NCBI RefSeq assembly: GCF_026340675.1
Contig: NZ_JAPEOX010000001.1
Coordinates: 2,666,001 to 2,730,000 of the forward strand
Source: Streptomyces sp. NBC_01264
Lineage (GTDB): Bacteria > Actinomycetota > Actinomycetes > Streptomycetales > Streptomycetaceae
Direction of reading: 5' to 3'
Length of the DNA stretch: 64,000 bases
Positions 44,567-52,800 of this stretch are shown here, one piece after another. The notes beneath the pieces are model-generated. The model did no database searches. It was not told the DNA's origin and saw only the letters and a list, made by a program, of their open reading frames with translations. Positions within the stretch are counted from its first letter, which is position 1; every line of letters starts with the position of its first letter. The position numbers and the translations under genes were made by a program.

Positions 44567-46408
44567 ATGCGCTCCTCGCATCCCCGTTCCGCCGCCGTCG
44601 CGGCCCTCGTCGCCACCGCGCTGGCCACCGGCCTGCTCGCGGGCACCGCCGACGCGGCCGAAGGCGCCGTGTCCGCCGATCCGATACGCATCCACGACAT
44701 CCAGGGCACCACCCGGATATCCCCCCTGGTCGGCAAGCAGGTCGCCGACGTGGCGGGCATCGTCACGGGCGTTCGTACGTACGGTTCGCGCGGCTTCTGG
44801 ATCCAGGACCCGGACACGGACGACGACGACGCCACCAGCGAGGGCGTGTTCGTCTTCACCAGCTCGGTGCCGACCGTCGCGGTCGGCGACGCCGTCACCG
44901 TCTCCGGCCTGGTCGGCGAGTACATCCCCGGTGGCGTCACCTCGGGCAACCAGTCGGTCACCCAGATCTCCAAGCCCGTCGTGACCGTGGTCTCCTCCGG
45001 CAACGCGGTGCCCGCGGCCACCGCCGTCAACGAGTACTCGGTGCCCTGCGCGTACGCCCCGGACGGCGACCCGGCCGCCGCCGGCAGCATCAACGGCCTG
45101 GCCCTGGAGCCCTCGCGCTACGCCCTGGACTACTACGAGTCCCTTGAAGGCATGAACATCGCGATCGGCAACTCGCGCGTGGTCGGCGCCACCGACCCGT
45201 ACGCCGAGCTGTGGGTGACGGTGAAGGGCTGGGAGAACAACACCAAGCGCGGCGGCACGCTCTACGGTTCGTACGACTCCCAGAACACGGGCCGCCTGCA
45301 GATCCAGCAGCTCGCGCCCCTCGCGCAGCAGCCGTTCCCGGTGGCCAACGTCGGCGACAAGCTGACCGGCCGCACCGAAGGCCCGCTGGACTTCAACCAG
45401 TTCGGCGGCTACACCCTGGTGGCCCGCACCCTCGGCACGGTCAAGGCGGGCACCCTGGCCGCGGAGAAGACCAAGCCGCAGGCCGAGAAGGAACTCGCGG
45501 TGGCCACGTACAACGTGGAGAACCTCGACCCGTCCGACCCGCAGGAGAAGTTCGACAACCTGGCCAAGGCCGTCGTAGAGAACCTCGCCTCCCCCGACAT
45601 CCTCGCCCTGGAGGAGATCCAGGACGACAACGGCGCCAAGAACGACGGCACCGTGTCGGCCGAGGCCACCCTGACGAAGTTCACCGCGGCCATCGCGGCC
45701 GCGGGCGGGCCCGCCTACCAGTGGCGGAGCGTCAACCCGGAGGACAAGAAGGACGGCGGCGAGCCCGGCGGCAACATCCGCCAGGTGTTCCTCTTCAACC
45801 CGGCGCGGGTCTCCTTCACGGAGCGCGCCCCGGGCGACGCCGTGACGGCGACCGGAGTGGTGGCGGAGGCCGGCAAGGCCGCCCTGACCCACTCCCCCGG
45901 CCGGATCGACCCGGCGAACCCGGCGTGGGTGGACAGCCGCAAGCCGCTGGCCGGCGAGTTCGTCTTCCGCGGCAAGACGGTCTTCGTGATCGCCAACCAC
46001 TTCGGCTCGAAGGGCGGCGACGAGGGCCTGACCTCCTCGCACCAGCCCCCGGTGCGCTCCTCCGAGGCCAAGCGGCTGCTGCAGGCGCAGGCCGTGAACG
46101 GCTTCGTGAAGGACATCCTGGCGGTCGAGAAGAAGGCCGCGGTCCTCGTGGTCGGCGACATCAACGACTTCGAGTTCTCGGACACGACGAAGGCGCTGGA
46201 GGACGGCGGGGCGCTGTACGCGGCGATCAAGTCGCTGCCGAAGCCGGAGCGCTACTCGTACGTCTTCCAGGGCAACGCGCAGGTCCTCGACCAGATCCTG
46301 ACGAGCCCGGGCATCAAGCAGTTCAGCTACGACAGCGTGCACATCAACGCCGAGTTCGCCAACCAGAACAGCGACCACGACCCGCAGGTCGTGCGCTTCC
46401 GCCCGTAG
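44567..46408 (+). CDS. secreted endonuclease/exonuclease/phosphatase family nuclease
   Basis: 613 residues. Signal peptide (about 1-27, ending GTADAAEG), an OB-like N-terminal domain (IHDIQGTTRISPLVGKQV to ISKPVVTVV), then an EEP catalytic domain: TYNVENLDPSD, DILALEEIQDD (catalytic Glu), GGNIRQVFLFNP, VFVIANHFGSKGGDE, VVGDINDFEFSD and the terminal QNSDHDPQVVRFRP. This is the ExeM/NucH-like secreted DNase design. GGAG before the ATG. Neighbour to a Pho-regulated phosphatase, so a role in phosphate recovery from extracellular DNA is likely. Confidence 0.9.
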   Translation: MRSSHPRSAAVAALVATALATGLLAGTADAAEGAVSADPIRIHDIQGTTRISPLVGKQVADVAGIVTGVRTYGSRGFWIQDPDTDDDDATSEGVFVFTSSVPTVAVGDAVTVSGLVGEYIPGGVTSGNQSVTQISKPVVTVVSSGNAVPAATAVNEYSVPCAYAPDGDPAAAGSINGLALEPSRYALDYYESLEGMNIAIGNSRVVGATDPYAELWVTVKGWENNTKRGGTLYGSYDSQNTGRLQIQQLAPLAQQPFPVANVGDKLTGRTEGPLDFNQFGGYTLVARTLGTVKAGTLAAEKTKPQAEKELAVATYNVENLDPSDPQEKFDNLAKAVVENLASPDILALEEIQDDNGAKNDGTVSAEATLTKFTAAIAAAGGPAYQWRSVNPEDKKDGGEPGGNIRQVFLFNPARVSFTERAPGDAVTATGVVAEAGKAALTHSPGRIDPANPAWVDSRKPLAGEFVFRGKTVFVIANHFGSKGGDEGLTSSHQPPVRSSEAKRLLQAQAVNGFVKDILAVEKKAAVLVVGDINDFEFSDTTKALEDGGALYAAIKSLPKPERYSYVFQGNAQVLDQILTSPGIKQFSYDSVHINAEFANQNSDHDPQVVRFRP

Positions 46409-46421
46409 CGGCGGTGCCGAG

Positions 46422-46453
46422 GGGGCCGGGCCGCACCGCCGCCCGGCCCCTTT
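46422..46453 (+). terminator. rho-independent terminator after the nuclease gene
   Basis: GGGGCCGGGC and GCCCGGCCCC form the stem, followed by TTT. Confidence 0.85.
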
Positions 46454-46467
46454 GGCATGATCCCGGC

Positions 46468-46929
46468 ATGATCTTCCGTACCGCTACGCGTCAGGACCTG
46501 CCCGCCGTACTCGTCCTGCTGGCCCAGGACGAGGACCCGGCCGCGGCGGACACCTGGATTCCGGCCCCGGAGCCCGTCTCCGAGGCCCACGAGCGGGCCT
46601 TCGCCGCGATCACGGCGGATCCGCGCAACGAGATGCTGGTCCTGGAGGTGGACGGGGACCTCGTGGGCTGCCTGCAGCTGACGTACGTCCCGGGTCTCGG
46701 CCAGGGCGGGCGGGAGCGGGCCCTCGTGGAGGCGGTACGGATCCGCGCGGACCGGCGGGGCGGGGGACTCGGGGCGCACCTGATGGAACGGGCGGCGGAC
46801 CGGGCCCGCGAGCGCGGCTGCGGCCTGATGCAGCTCACCAGCAACAAGCGGCGCACCGCCGCGCACCGCTTCTACGAGCGGCTGGGCTACGCCCGGAGCC
46901 ACGAGGGCTTCAAGCTGCCGCTGGCCTAG
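46468..46929 (+). CDS. GNAT family N-acetyltransferase
   Basis: 153 residues. GNAT elements: IFRTATRQDLPAVLVLLAQDED, LQLTYVPGLGQGG, VEAVRIRADRRGGGLGAHLMERA (acetyl-CoA loop RGGGLG) and LTSNKRRTAAHRFYERLGY. It resembles small acetyltransferases near the aminoglycoside branch, substrate unknown. Starts 15 bases after the terminator of the nuclease gene. Confidence 0.88.
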   Translation: MIFRTATRQDLPAVLVLLAQDEDPAAADTWIPAPEPVSEAHERAFAAITADPRNEMLVLEVDGDLVGCLQLTYVPGLGQGGRERALVEAVRIRADRRGGGLGAHLMERAADRARERGCGLMQLTSNKRRTAAHRFYERLGYARSHEGFKLPLA

Positions 46930-47106
46930 CCGACGGGGCGGCGGGACGGGCTGCCGGGATCGGAGACCGGACGGTCGGGAGCCGAGGACGGGACCTTTGG
47001 CCCTGGCGTGACGCTCAGCACATCCCTACCCATTCGGGCGGTTCTGGTGTTGAGTGTCCCCACGCCCGATCTTGTACCGCACTCCAGCACTCCTTTGGAG
47101 GACCGC

Positions 47107-47361
47107 GTGTTCCCCTCCATCTCCCTCGCTCAGGAAATCGGCATCGCCGTCCTGCTCGTGGCCGCCGCCGTCTGGCTGATCGGCCTCGGCCACATGCTGT
47201 GGGACAGCCGTTTCCACCACCCGGAGCCAGGCGCCTTCGAAGGCCTCTCGGTCATCCCCGCCCAGCGCGGGACCTCCGTCCACCCGATGGAGTCGGTGGA
47301 GCTGACCGAAGCGGAACAGCAGGCCTTCGCCGGCCTGGTCCGCACCATCCCCCTGCACTGA
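47107..47361 (+). CDS. small single-helix membrane protein
   Basis: 84 residues. One membrane helix (about 9-29, IGIAVLLVAAAVWLIGLGHMLW) then a soluble tail with SVHPMESVELTEAEQQAFAGLV. No family recognised. GGAGG at 47097-47101 is ideally spaced for the GTG at 47107; the frame upstream is not supported. Downstream lies the terminator at 47452, with a smaller hairpin near 47411-47437. Confidence 0.68.
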   Translation: MFPSISLAQEIGIAVLLVAAAVWLIGLGHMLWDSRFHHPEPGAFEGLSVIPAQRGTSVHPMESVELTEAEQQAFAGLVRTIPLH

Positions 47362-47451
47362 CGCCGCCGCCGGCCTGTTTCCCGGCCCGCGCGGCCCCCG
47401 CGTGCGCGATACCCCTCCCCCGCTCGGGGCGGGAGGGCGCTCACCACGCAC

Positions 47452-47487
47452 AACGCCCTCCCACCCCCGTCGGGGTGGGAGGGCGTT
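47452..47487. terminator. bidirectional terminator next to dapD
   Basis: AACGCCCTCCCACCCC pairs perfectly with GGGGTGGGAGGGCGTT across a three- or four-base loop. It lies between the 84-residue gene and the convergent dapD. Confidence 0.88.
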
Positions 47488-47509
47488 CGCGTGACCGGAC
47501 CGGGGCCGG

Positions 47510-48490
47510 TCAGTTGTGGCTGTGCAGGACCTCGTTCAGGCCGCCCCAGGCCGCCTTGTACGGGCGGGCCTCGACGGCGCCGGTGACCGAGTTGCGGCGG
47601 AAGAGGATGTTGTCGGCGCCGGAGAGCTCCAGGGCCTTGACGATCTGGCCGTCCGGCAGGGTCACCCGGGTGCCGGCGGTGACGTAGAGGCCCGCCTCGA
47701 CGACGCACTCGTTGCCCAGGGCGATCCCGATGCCCGCCTCGGCGCCGATCAGGGTGCGCTCGCCGATCGAGATGATCTGCTTGCCGCCGCCCGACAGGGT
47801 GCCCATCGTGGACGCGCCGCCGCCGATGTCGGAGCCGTCGCCGACCACGACGCCCGCGGAGATCCGGCCCTCGACCATGGAGGTGCCCAGGGTGCCGGCG
47901 TTGAAGTTGACGAAGCCCTCGTGCATCACGGTGGTGCCCTCGGCGAGGTGCGCGCCCAGGCGGACCCGGTCCGCGTCGGCGATGCGCACGCCCTTGGGGG
48001 CGACGTAGTCCGTCATCCGCGGGAACTTGTCGATCGAGGTCACCTGGAGGTGCAGGCCCTCGGCGCGGGCGTTCAGGCGGACCGTCTCGACCTGGTCGAT
48101 CGCGACCGGGCCCAGCGAGGTCCAGGCGACGTTGGCGAGCAGGCCGAAGACGCCGTCCAGGTTCTGGCCGTGCGGCTTGACCAGGCGGTGGCTGAGCAGG
48201 TGCAGGCGCAGGTACGCGTCGTGCGCGTCCAGCGGCTTGTCCTCCAGGGAGGCGATCACGGTGCGGACGGCTACGACCTCGACGCCGCGGACCGCGTCCT
48301 GGCGGATCGCCTTGGGCGCGGTGACCCCCAGCAGCTCCACGGCCTGCTCGGCGGTGAGGCGCTCGGTGCCGGCCGGGCCGGGCTCGGCGACCAGCTGGGG
48401 GGCGGGGAACCAGGTGTCGAGGACGGTGCCGTCGGCGGTGAGGGTGGCAAGTCCGGCGGCGACGGCGCCGGTGGTACGCGTAGCAGTCAT
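47510..48490 (-). CDS. dapD: tetrahydrodipicolinate N-succinyltransferase DapD
   Basis: 326 residues, the long actinobacterial form. Recognisable parts are the N-terminal helical domain, [15 protein letters not shown], and the left-handed beta-helix hexapeptide region: [42 protein letters not shown] and [21 protein letters not shown]. It makes N-succinyl-2-amino-6-ketopimelate for lysine and meso/LL-diaminopimelate of peptidoglycan. The gene begins nine bases after the MFS stop on the same strand. Confidence 0.95.
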   Translation of the reverse strand: MTATRTTGAVAAGLATLTADGTVLDTWFPAPQLVAEPGPAGTERLTAEQAVELLGVTAPKAIRQDAVRGVEVVAVRTVIASLEDKPLDAHDAYLRLHLLSHRLVKPHGQNLDGVFGLLANVAWTSLGPVAIDQVETVRLNARAEGLHLQVTSIDKFPRMTDYVAPKGVRIADADRVRLGAHLAEGTTVMHEGFVNFNAGTLGTSMVEGRISAGVVVGDGSDIGGGASTMGTLSGGGKQIISIGERTLIGAEAGIGIALGNECVVEAGLYVTAGTRVTLPDGQIVKALELSGADNILFRRNSVTGAVEARPYKAAWGGLNEVLHSHN

Positions 48491-48499
48491 GCCCGAAAC

Positions 48500-49837
48500 C
48501 TAACCGGCGACGGCCCGCGGTCGCGAACCGGTCTCATGTGCCGGGCGCGGGTCGTGTCGCACCGGGTCCTCCGCGGACCCCGGCGCGGGCCCCGGACCGA
48601 GCCCCGGCGCGGGCTCGCGCGCCGCGGGCACCTCCCCCGCAGGTCGCGCCTCCCGCACCTCCCGCGCCACCCGCACCGACATCCACAGCACCGCCCCGCC
48701 CGCCCCCGCCGCCAGCGCCGCGCACAGCGGCCACAGCAGCCCGGGCGCCGCGGAGTACAGGGCCCCGCCGAGCGGCCCGCCCAGTACGACGCCACTGGCC
48801 GAGACCCCGGCGTACAGGCTCTGGAACAGCCCGATGGCGTGCGCGGGCGCCTGGTCGGCGACGTAGGCCGTGGCCGTGGTCTTGTAGAGGATCTCCCCGA
48901 GGCTCAGCAGCAGCATCATCGCGACGGCGGTCCCGATCCCGGCCCCGAGCAGCAGCGCCCCGTACCCCGCGCCGACGAGCAGCAGGCCGACGCCGATGAC
49001 GCGGAGCGGCGGGCGGGCGCGCAGGGCCACCGCCGCCGGGAGTTCCAGGACGAGGATGACGGCTCCGTTGAGCGCGATGATCAGCCCGTAGGCACCGGTG
49101 GAGAGCCCGTGGTCGGCGAGGTACACGGGAAAGGTCGTGTACTGCTGTCGGTAGATCACGTCGACGACCAGGACCGCGACGAGCAGGGCGAGGACGGCCG
49201 GCCTGGCGCGGAGCTCCCCCCACACGCCGCGGCCCAGACCCCCGTCCGGGGCCGCGGCGGGGGTGTTCGCGGCGCCGCGCGCCGGTACGACGCGTGCGGT
49301 CCACAGGGCGAAGGCCAGGATGCCCACGCCGTCGGCGACGAAGAGCCAGTCGTAGGAGAGGCCCGTCGCGATCAGGGCCCCGAGCGGTGCGCCGAGGGTG
49401 AAGCCGCCGTTGGAGACGCAGCGGACGACGGCGAAGGACTGGCGGCGCGCCCCTTCGGGGACGATCACCGCGACGAGGGCGGCGTTGGCCGAGCGGATCG
49501 CCCCGAGGGCGTACTGGGCCGGCGGCAGGGCGGCGTAGAGCACGGCGGTGGGCAGCGCCGGCAGGAGGACCAGGGCGCCACCGGCGAGGGCGGAGGCGAC
49601 GAGCAGGACGCGGCGGTGGCCGTAGCGGTCCCCGAACCCGCCGCCGGTGAAGTTGCCCGCGACCAGGCCGATGCCGCCGATGCCGGTGATCAGGCCCGCC
49701 TCGGTGACGGAGAGGCCGCGCGGACCGGTCAGGTACACGAAGACGAAGACGAAGGTGAAGCTGGACACGGCGTTGACGAAAACACCCGGCGAGAGCAGCC
49801 ACACCGCTCTGGGCACGTCCTTGAATCCTTGCAGCAC
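48500..49837 (-). CDS. major facilitator superfamily transporter
   Basis: 445 residues with about twelve membrane helices. MFS loop signature appears as GGGFGDRYGHRRVLL after helix 2, with a DHA1-like layout. Likely an efflux protein; substrate unknown. The GTG at 49837 sits 18 bases from the palindrome at 49855-49871 and diverges from the HxlR-peroxiredoxin gene, which suggests redox- or drug-linked control. The C-terminus has a long Pro/Ala/Arg tail. Confidence 0.87.
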   Translation of the reverse strand: MLQGFKDVPRAVWLLSPGVFVNAVSSFTFVFVFVYLTGPRGLSVTEAGLITGIGGIGLVAGNFTGGGFGDRYGHRRVLLVASALAGGALVLLPALPTAVLYAALPPAQYALGAIRSANAALVAVIVPEGARRQSFAVVRCVSNGGFTLGAPLGALIATGLSYDWLFVADGVGILAFALWTARVVPARGAANTPAAAPDGGLGRGVWGELRARPAVLALLVAVLVVDVIYRQQYTTFPVYLADHGLSTGAYGLIIALNGAVILVLELPAAVALRARPPLRVIGVGLLLVGAGYGALLLGAGIGTAVAMMLLLSLGEILYKTTATAYVADQAPAHAIGLFQSLYAGVSASGVVLGGPLGGALYSAAPGLLWPLCAALAAGAGGAVLWMSVRVAREVREARPAGEVPAAREPAPGLGPGPAPGSAEDPVRHDPRPAHETGSRPRAVAG

Positions 49838-49854
49838 CAGCCGACCCCCGAGTG

Positions 49855-49871
49855 AGTTCCCTTTGGGAACT
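49855..49871. promoter_or_regulatory. candidate operator AGTTCCC-TTT-GGGAACT
   Basis: A perfect palindrome with seven-base arms and a three-base centre, in the 81-bp gap between two divergent starts, 18 bp from the MFS GTG and 48 bp from the HxlR-peroxiredoxin ATG. HxlR proteins bind such sites as dimers. Confidence 0.75.
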
Positions 49872-49918
49872 AACTATGTCAGCATGGCAACCTCGGGTCA
49901 ACGGACAAAGGAGTGCCC

Positions 49919-50791
49919 ATGGCCCAGCGCACGCACCTCGACGACGCGGACTGCTCCATCGCCCAGGCCCTCGACGTCGTGGGCGACTGGTGGACGCTGC
50001 TGATCGTCCGCGACGCCGCACGGGGCGTGCACCGGTTCGACGAGTTCCAGCGGGAACTGGGCATGTCCCGCAAGGTTCTGACGGAGCGGCTGAAGCTGCT
50101 CGTCGAGGCGGGCGTGCTGACCCGCGAGCCGTACCAGGAGCGGCCGGTGCGCCACGCGTACCGGCTGACCCCGCGCGGCCGCGGACTGCTGCCGGTGCTC
50201 GTCGCTCTCCAGGACTGGGGGGACACGTGGATCCTGGGAGAGGGAGAGATGACGGCGACCACCCACGAGGCCTCGCGCGAGGCGGTACGGGTCCACGCGC
50301 TGCGCGGCACCCGGCTGCCGGAGCTCCTGCTGCCGGACCGTTTCGGCGAGCTCCGCGACCCGGTGGCGGACACGCCGTTCACCGTCCTGTACTGCTTCCC
50401 GGGCGCGTTCGCCCGGTCCGAGTCCTACCCGCCGGGGTGGGCCGGGATTCCCGGGGCGCGGGGGTGCACCCTCGAATCGTGCACCTACCGGGACCAGCTC
50501 GGGGAGTTCACGGCGGCGGGCGCGACGGTGCACGGGGTGTCGACCCAGCGGCCGGACGAGCAGCGGGAGTTCGCGGAGGCCGAGGGGCTCCGCTTCCCCC
50601 TCCTCTCCGACGCGGAGCTCGCGCTGGTGACGGCGCTGCGGCTGCCGACGTTCCGGGCGGGGGGCATCAGCCGGCTGAAGCGGCTGACGCTGGTCGTGGA
50701 CCGGGACCGGACCGTCCGCGAGGTCTTCTACCCGGTCCAGGACATCGAGGCGAGCGTGGCCGCCGCCCTGGCCGCGGTCCGCGGCGCGTAG
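49919..50791 (+). CDS. HxlR-type regulator fused to a PrxQ/BCP-like peroxiredoxin
   Basis: 290 residues in two parts. Residues 1 to about 110 are a winged HTH of the HxlR family: C12 (DADCSIAQALDVVGDWW), RFDEFQRELGMSRKVLTERLKLL and TREPYQERPVRHAYRLTPRG. Residues about 125-290 are thioredoxin-fold with FTVLYCFPGAFARS, then Cys183 and Cys188 in GCTLESCTYRD, the spacing C-x4-C seen in PrxQ/BCP enzymes, and LRFPLLSDAELALVTALRLP. So one chain joins a DNA-binding domain and a peroxidase-like domain. AAAGGAG five bases from the ATG. Divergent from the MFS gene. Confidence 0.88.
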   Translation: MAQRTHLDDADCSIAQALDVVGDWWTLLIVRDAARGVHRFDEFQRELGMSRKVLTERLKLLVEAGVLTREPYQERPVRHAYRLTPRGRGLLPVLVALQDWGDTWILGEGEMTATTHEASREAVRVHALRGTRLPELLLPDRFGELRDPVADTPFTVLYCFPGAFARSESYPPGWAGIPGARGCTLESCTYRDQLGEFTAAGATVHGVSTQRPDEQREFAEAEGLRFPLLSDAELALVTALRLPTFRAGGISRLKRLTLVVDRDRTVREVFYPVQDIEASVAAALAAVRGA

Positions 50792-50868
50792 CCGGGACCG
50801 GGCGCGCCGCCCGGACCGGCGGACCCCGGCCGCCGCCGAGCCTCCGTCAACCGTGCCTCAGGCCCGCG

Positions 50869-51417
50869 TCAGGCCCGCAGCACCCGCCGCAGGACCTCAC
50901 GGGCGTACGCCTGGTCGTACTCCGCCCCCGTCAGCAGCACCTGCAGGCTGATCCCGTCCAGCACCGCCACCAGCGCCCGCGCCGTGGCCGGGTCCGTCCG
51001 CGCGGACAGCGCCGTGGAGACGACCTCGCACCATTCGGCCGCCACGGGACGCAGCGCGGGGCGGCGCAGGGCGGCCAGGTAGAGCTCGTACTCCAGCTCC
51101 GCCCGCGCCCGGTCCGCCCCCAGGAACTCACCCAGCAGGACGGCGAGGGTCCCCGCCAGATCCGTACCCGGATCGGCCAGCGCCACGGAGTCGGCCACCG
51201 CCCGGGCGAAGCCCTCGTTGGCCTGCCGCAGCGCCGCGACCAGCAGGTCGTCCAGGGTCTTGAAGTGGTACGTGGTGGAGCCGAGCGGCACGTCGGCCTC
51301 CGCGGCCACGCTGCGGTGGCTGAGCCCGGCGATGCCTCGCGCGCCCACCACGCGGATGGCCGCGGCGATGATCCGGTCCCGCCGGTCCGGGTCGTAGCGG
51401 CGCACGGAGCCGGCCAT
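50869..51417 (-). CDS. TetR family regulator
   Basis: 182 residues. HTH in RIIAAAIRVVGARGIAGLSHRSVAAEADVPLGSTTYHFKTLDDLL, then a helical ligand domain. ATG 51417 overlaps the upstream SMR stop (TGATG), so it is cotranscribed with the SMR gene. The palindrome at 51743-51776 upstream of the pair is the likely binding site. Confidence 0.9.
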   Translation of the reverse strand: MAGSVRRYDPDRRDRIIAAAIRVVGARGIAGLSHRSVAAEADVPLGSTTYHFKTLDDLLVAALRQANEGFARAVADSVALADPGTDLAGTLAVLLGEFLGADRARAELEYELYLAALRRPALRPVAAEWCEVVSTALSARTDPATARALVAVLDGISLQVLLTGAEYDQAYAREVLRRVLRA

Positions 51418-51740
51418 CAGTGCGTCGTCCCCCCGAGGTTCAGCAGCACGACGCCGGCGATCACCAGCGCGATGCCGCCGATCTTCGCGGCCGTCGCCGC
51501 CTCCCCCATGAAGACCATGCCGATCGCGGCGATCGCGGCCGTGCCGACGCCCGCCCAGATCGCGTACGCCGTCCCCACCGACATCGACTTCAGCGTCTGC
51601 GCGAGCAGCGTGAAGGCGATGACGTAGCCCACCAGCGTGATCAGCGAGGGCCACAGCTTCGTGAAGCCCTCGCTGAACTTCATGGCGGTGGTGCCGGCGA
51701 CCTCCGCGGCGATGGCGGCGGCGAGCAGTAGGTAGGGCAT
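51417..51740 (-). CDS. small multidrug resistance (SMR) transporter
   Basis: 107 residues, four membrane helices. The proton-coupling glutamate is in LLLAAAIAAEVAGTTAMKFSEGF (Glu13), followed by YVIAFTLLAQTLKSMSVGTAYAIWAGVGTAAIA and LNLGGTTH. An EmrE/QacE-type drug/proton antiporter. ATG 51740 has no Shine-Dalgarno sequence; the mRNA may be leaderless, and an in-frame ATG at 51758 exists. First gene of a two-gene unit with tetR. Confidence 0.9.
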   Translation of the reverse strand: MPYLLLAAAIAAEVAGTTAMKFSEGFTKLWPSLITLVGYVIAFTLLAQTLKSMSVGTAYAIWAGVGTAAIAAIGMVFMGEAATAAKIGGIALVIAGVVLLNLGGTTH

Positions 51741-51742
51741 GC

Positions 51743-51776
51743 GTACGACTGTACCCATCGTTATGGACGGTCGTAC
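51743..51776. promoter_or_regulatory. candidate TetR operator upstream of the SMR gene
   Basis: GTACGACTGTACCCAT and ATGGACGGTCGTAC form an imperfect palindrome around CGTT; outer GTACGAC/GTCGTAC arms are perfect. It abuts the SMR start codon and would block initiation when bound. Confidence 0.65.
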
Positions 51777-51873
51777 ACATCTGCGCACCCCCGGGACTTC
51801 CCCCGCCCCGGCCGCTACGGTGTCCGCTCGCGGCGACGCCGAGCCGTGCGCACCGGGGGACGGGGAGATCCGC

Positions 51874-52800
51874 ATGGCCCAGGACGGGACGCGAGACGAA
51901 ACGCGGCACGCGACCCGGCCGTGGACGCCCTGGGGCGGCGGCTGGCTGCCTCCGCGGCCTCCCCGGCCGGGGGTGGTGTCCCTGCGGCCGCTCAGTCCCG
52001 GCGAGATACTCGGCGGCGCCTTCGCCGCCCTCGCCCGGTACGGGGTCCGCCTCGCCACCGCCATGCTCCTCGGCCAGCTCGGCGCGCTGCTGCTGGTCGC
52101 CGCGGCCGCCCTGACCGCGCTCGCGCTGCACGCCCGGCCCGTCGCCGCCCTGGTGCCCGCCGCGGCCGTGGCCGCCCTGCTGACCTGCGCCCTGGCCTCC
52201 GCCCTGACGGGCGCCGTGCTCCGCCCGGCGGTACTCGGCCGCCCCGCGACCGCCCGTACGCTGCTGCGCGCCGCCGGCCCCCGCTTCGCGGCCGTCCTCG
52301 GCACCCAGCTCCTGGTCCTCGCGGCCGTGGCCGGACCGGGCGCGGCCGTCCTGGCCGCCGGGCTGCCCCCGTTGCTGGCGGCGGCCACCCTGCCGGCCGC
52401 CGTCGGATTCGGGGTCCTGTTCGCGCTCGGGCCCACGGTCGCCGTCTGCGAGGGGCTCGGCCCGATCGGCGCCCTGCGGCGCTCGGCCCGGCTGGTGCGC
52501 GGGGCCTGGTGGCGCACGCTCGGGCTCACCGGCCTCGCCGCCACGATCGCGCTCGCGGCGGCGTACGCCGTCCAGCTGCCCTTCGCCTTCGCCGGGGCGC
52601 TCAGCCTGATCCCGGCGGTGGACGGCGGCTTCGTGCACGCGGCCCTCACCGCACTCGGCGGGACGGCCGCGCAGACACTGCTGCTCTGCTTCCCGCAGCT
52701 CACCGCCGGCCTGCTCTACACAGACCGGCGGATCCGCCGCGAGGACCTGGCGGCAGAGCTCACCGGGCAGGCGCAACCCGGGGAGTTCAGTTCAGCGTGA
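51874..52800 (+). CDS. polytopic membrane protein of the GerPC/DUF7544-like kind
   Basis: 308 residues. After a Pro/Trp-rich start (PWTPWGGGWLPPRPPRPG) the body begins SLRPLSPGEILGGAFAALARYG, a pattern seen in actinobacterial membrane proteins of unknown function with glycerophosphodiester or exporter partners. About six membrane helices. GGGGAG supports ATG 51874. Its last 14 bases overlap the convergent secreted-protein gene. Confidence 0.75.
   Translation: MAQDGTRDETRHATRPWTPWGGGWLPPRPPRPGVVSLRPLSPGEILGGAFAALARYGVRLATAMLLGQLGALLLVAAAALTALALHARPVAALVPAAAVAALLTCALASALTGAVLRPAVLGRPATARTLLRAAGPRFAAVLGTQLLVLAAVAGPGAAVLAAGLPPLLAAATLPAAVGFGVLFALGPTVAVCEGLGPIGALRRSARLVRGAWWRTLGLTGLAATIALAAAYAVQLPFAFAGALSLIPAVDGGFVHAALTALGGTAAQTLLLCFPQLTAGLLYTDRRIRREDLAAELTGQAQPGEFSSA

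Noticed and set aside
44488..45147. 219-residue frame overlapping the nuclease start
   Set aside because: Arg/Gly-rich shadow in another frame of the secreted nuclease gene.
42794..46378. 1194-residue frame including the nuclease antisense
   Set aside because: Only the part from 44335 downward is real; the upstream extension is antisense to the secreted nuclease gene.
47411..47437. Second hairpin before the dapD terminator
   Set aside because: Shorter and weaker than 47452-47487; noted in the neighbouring entry rather than called separately.
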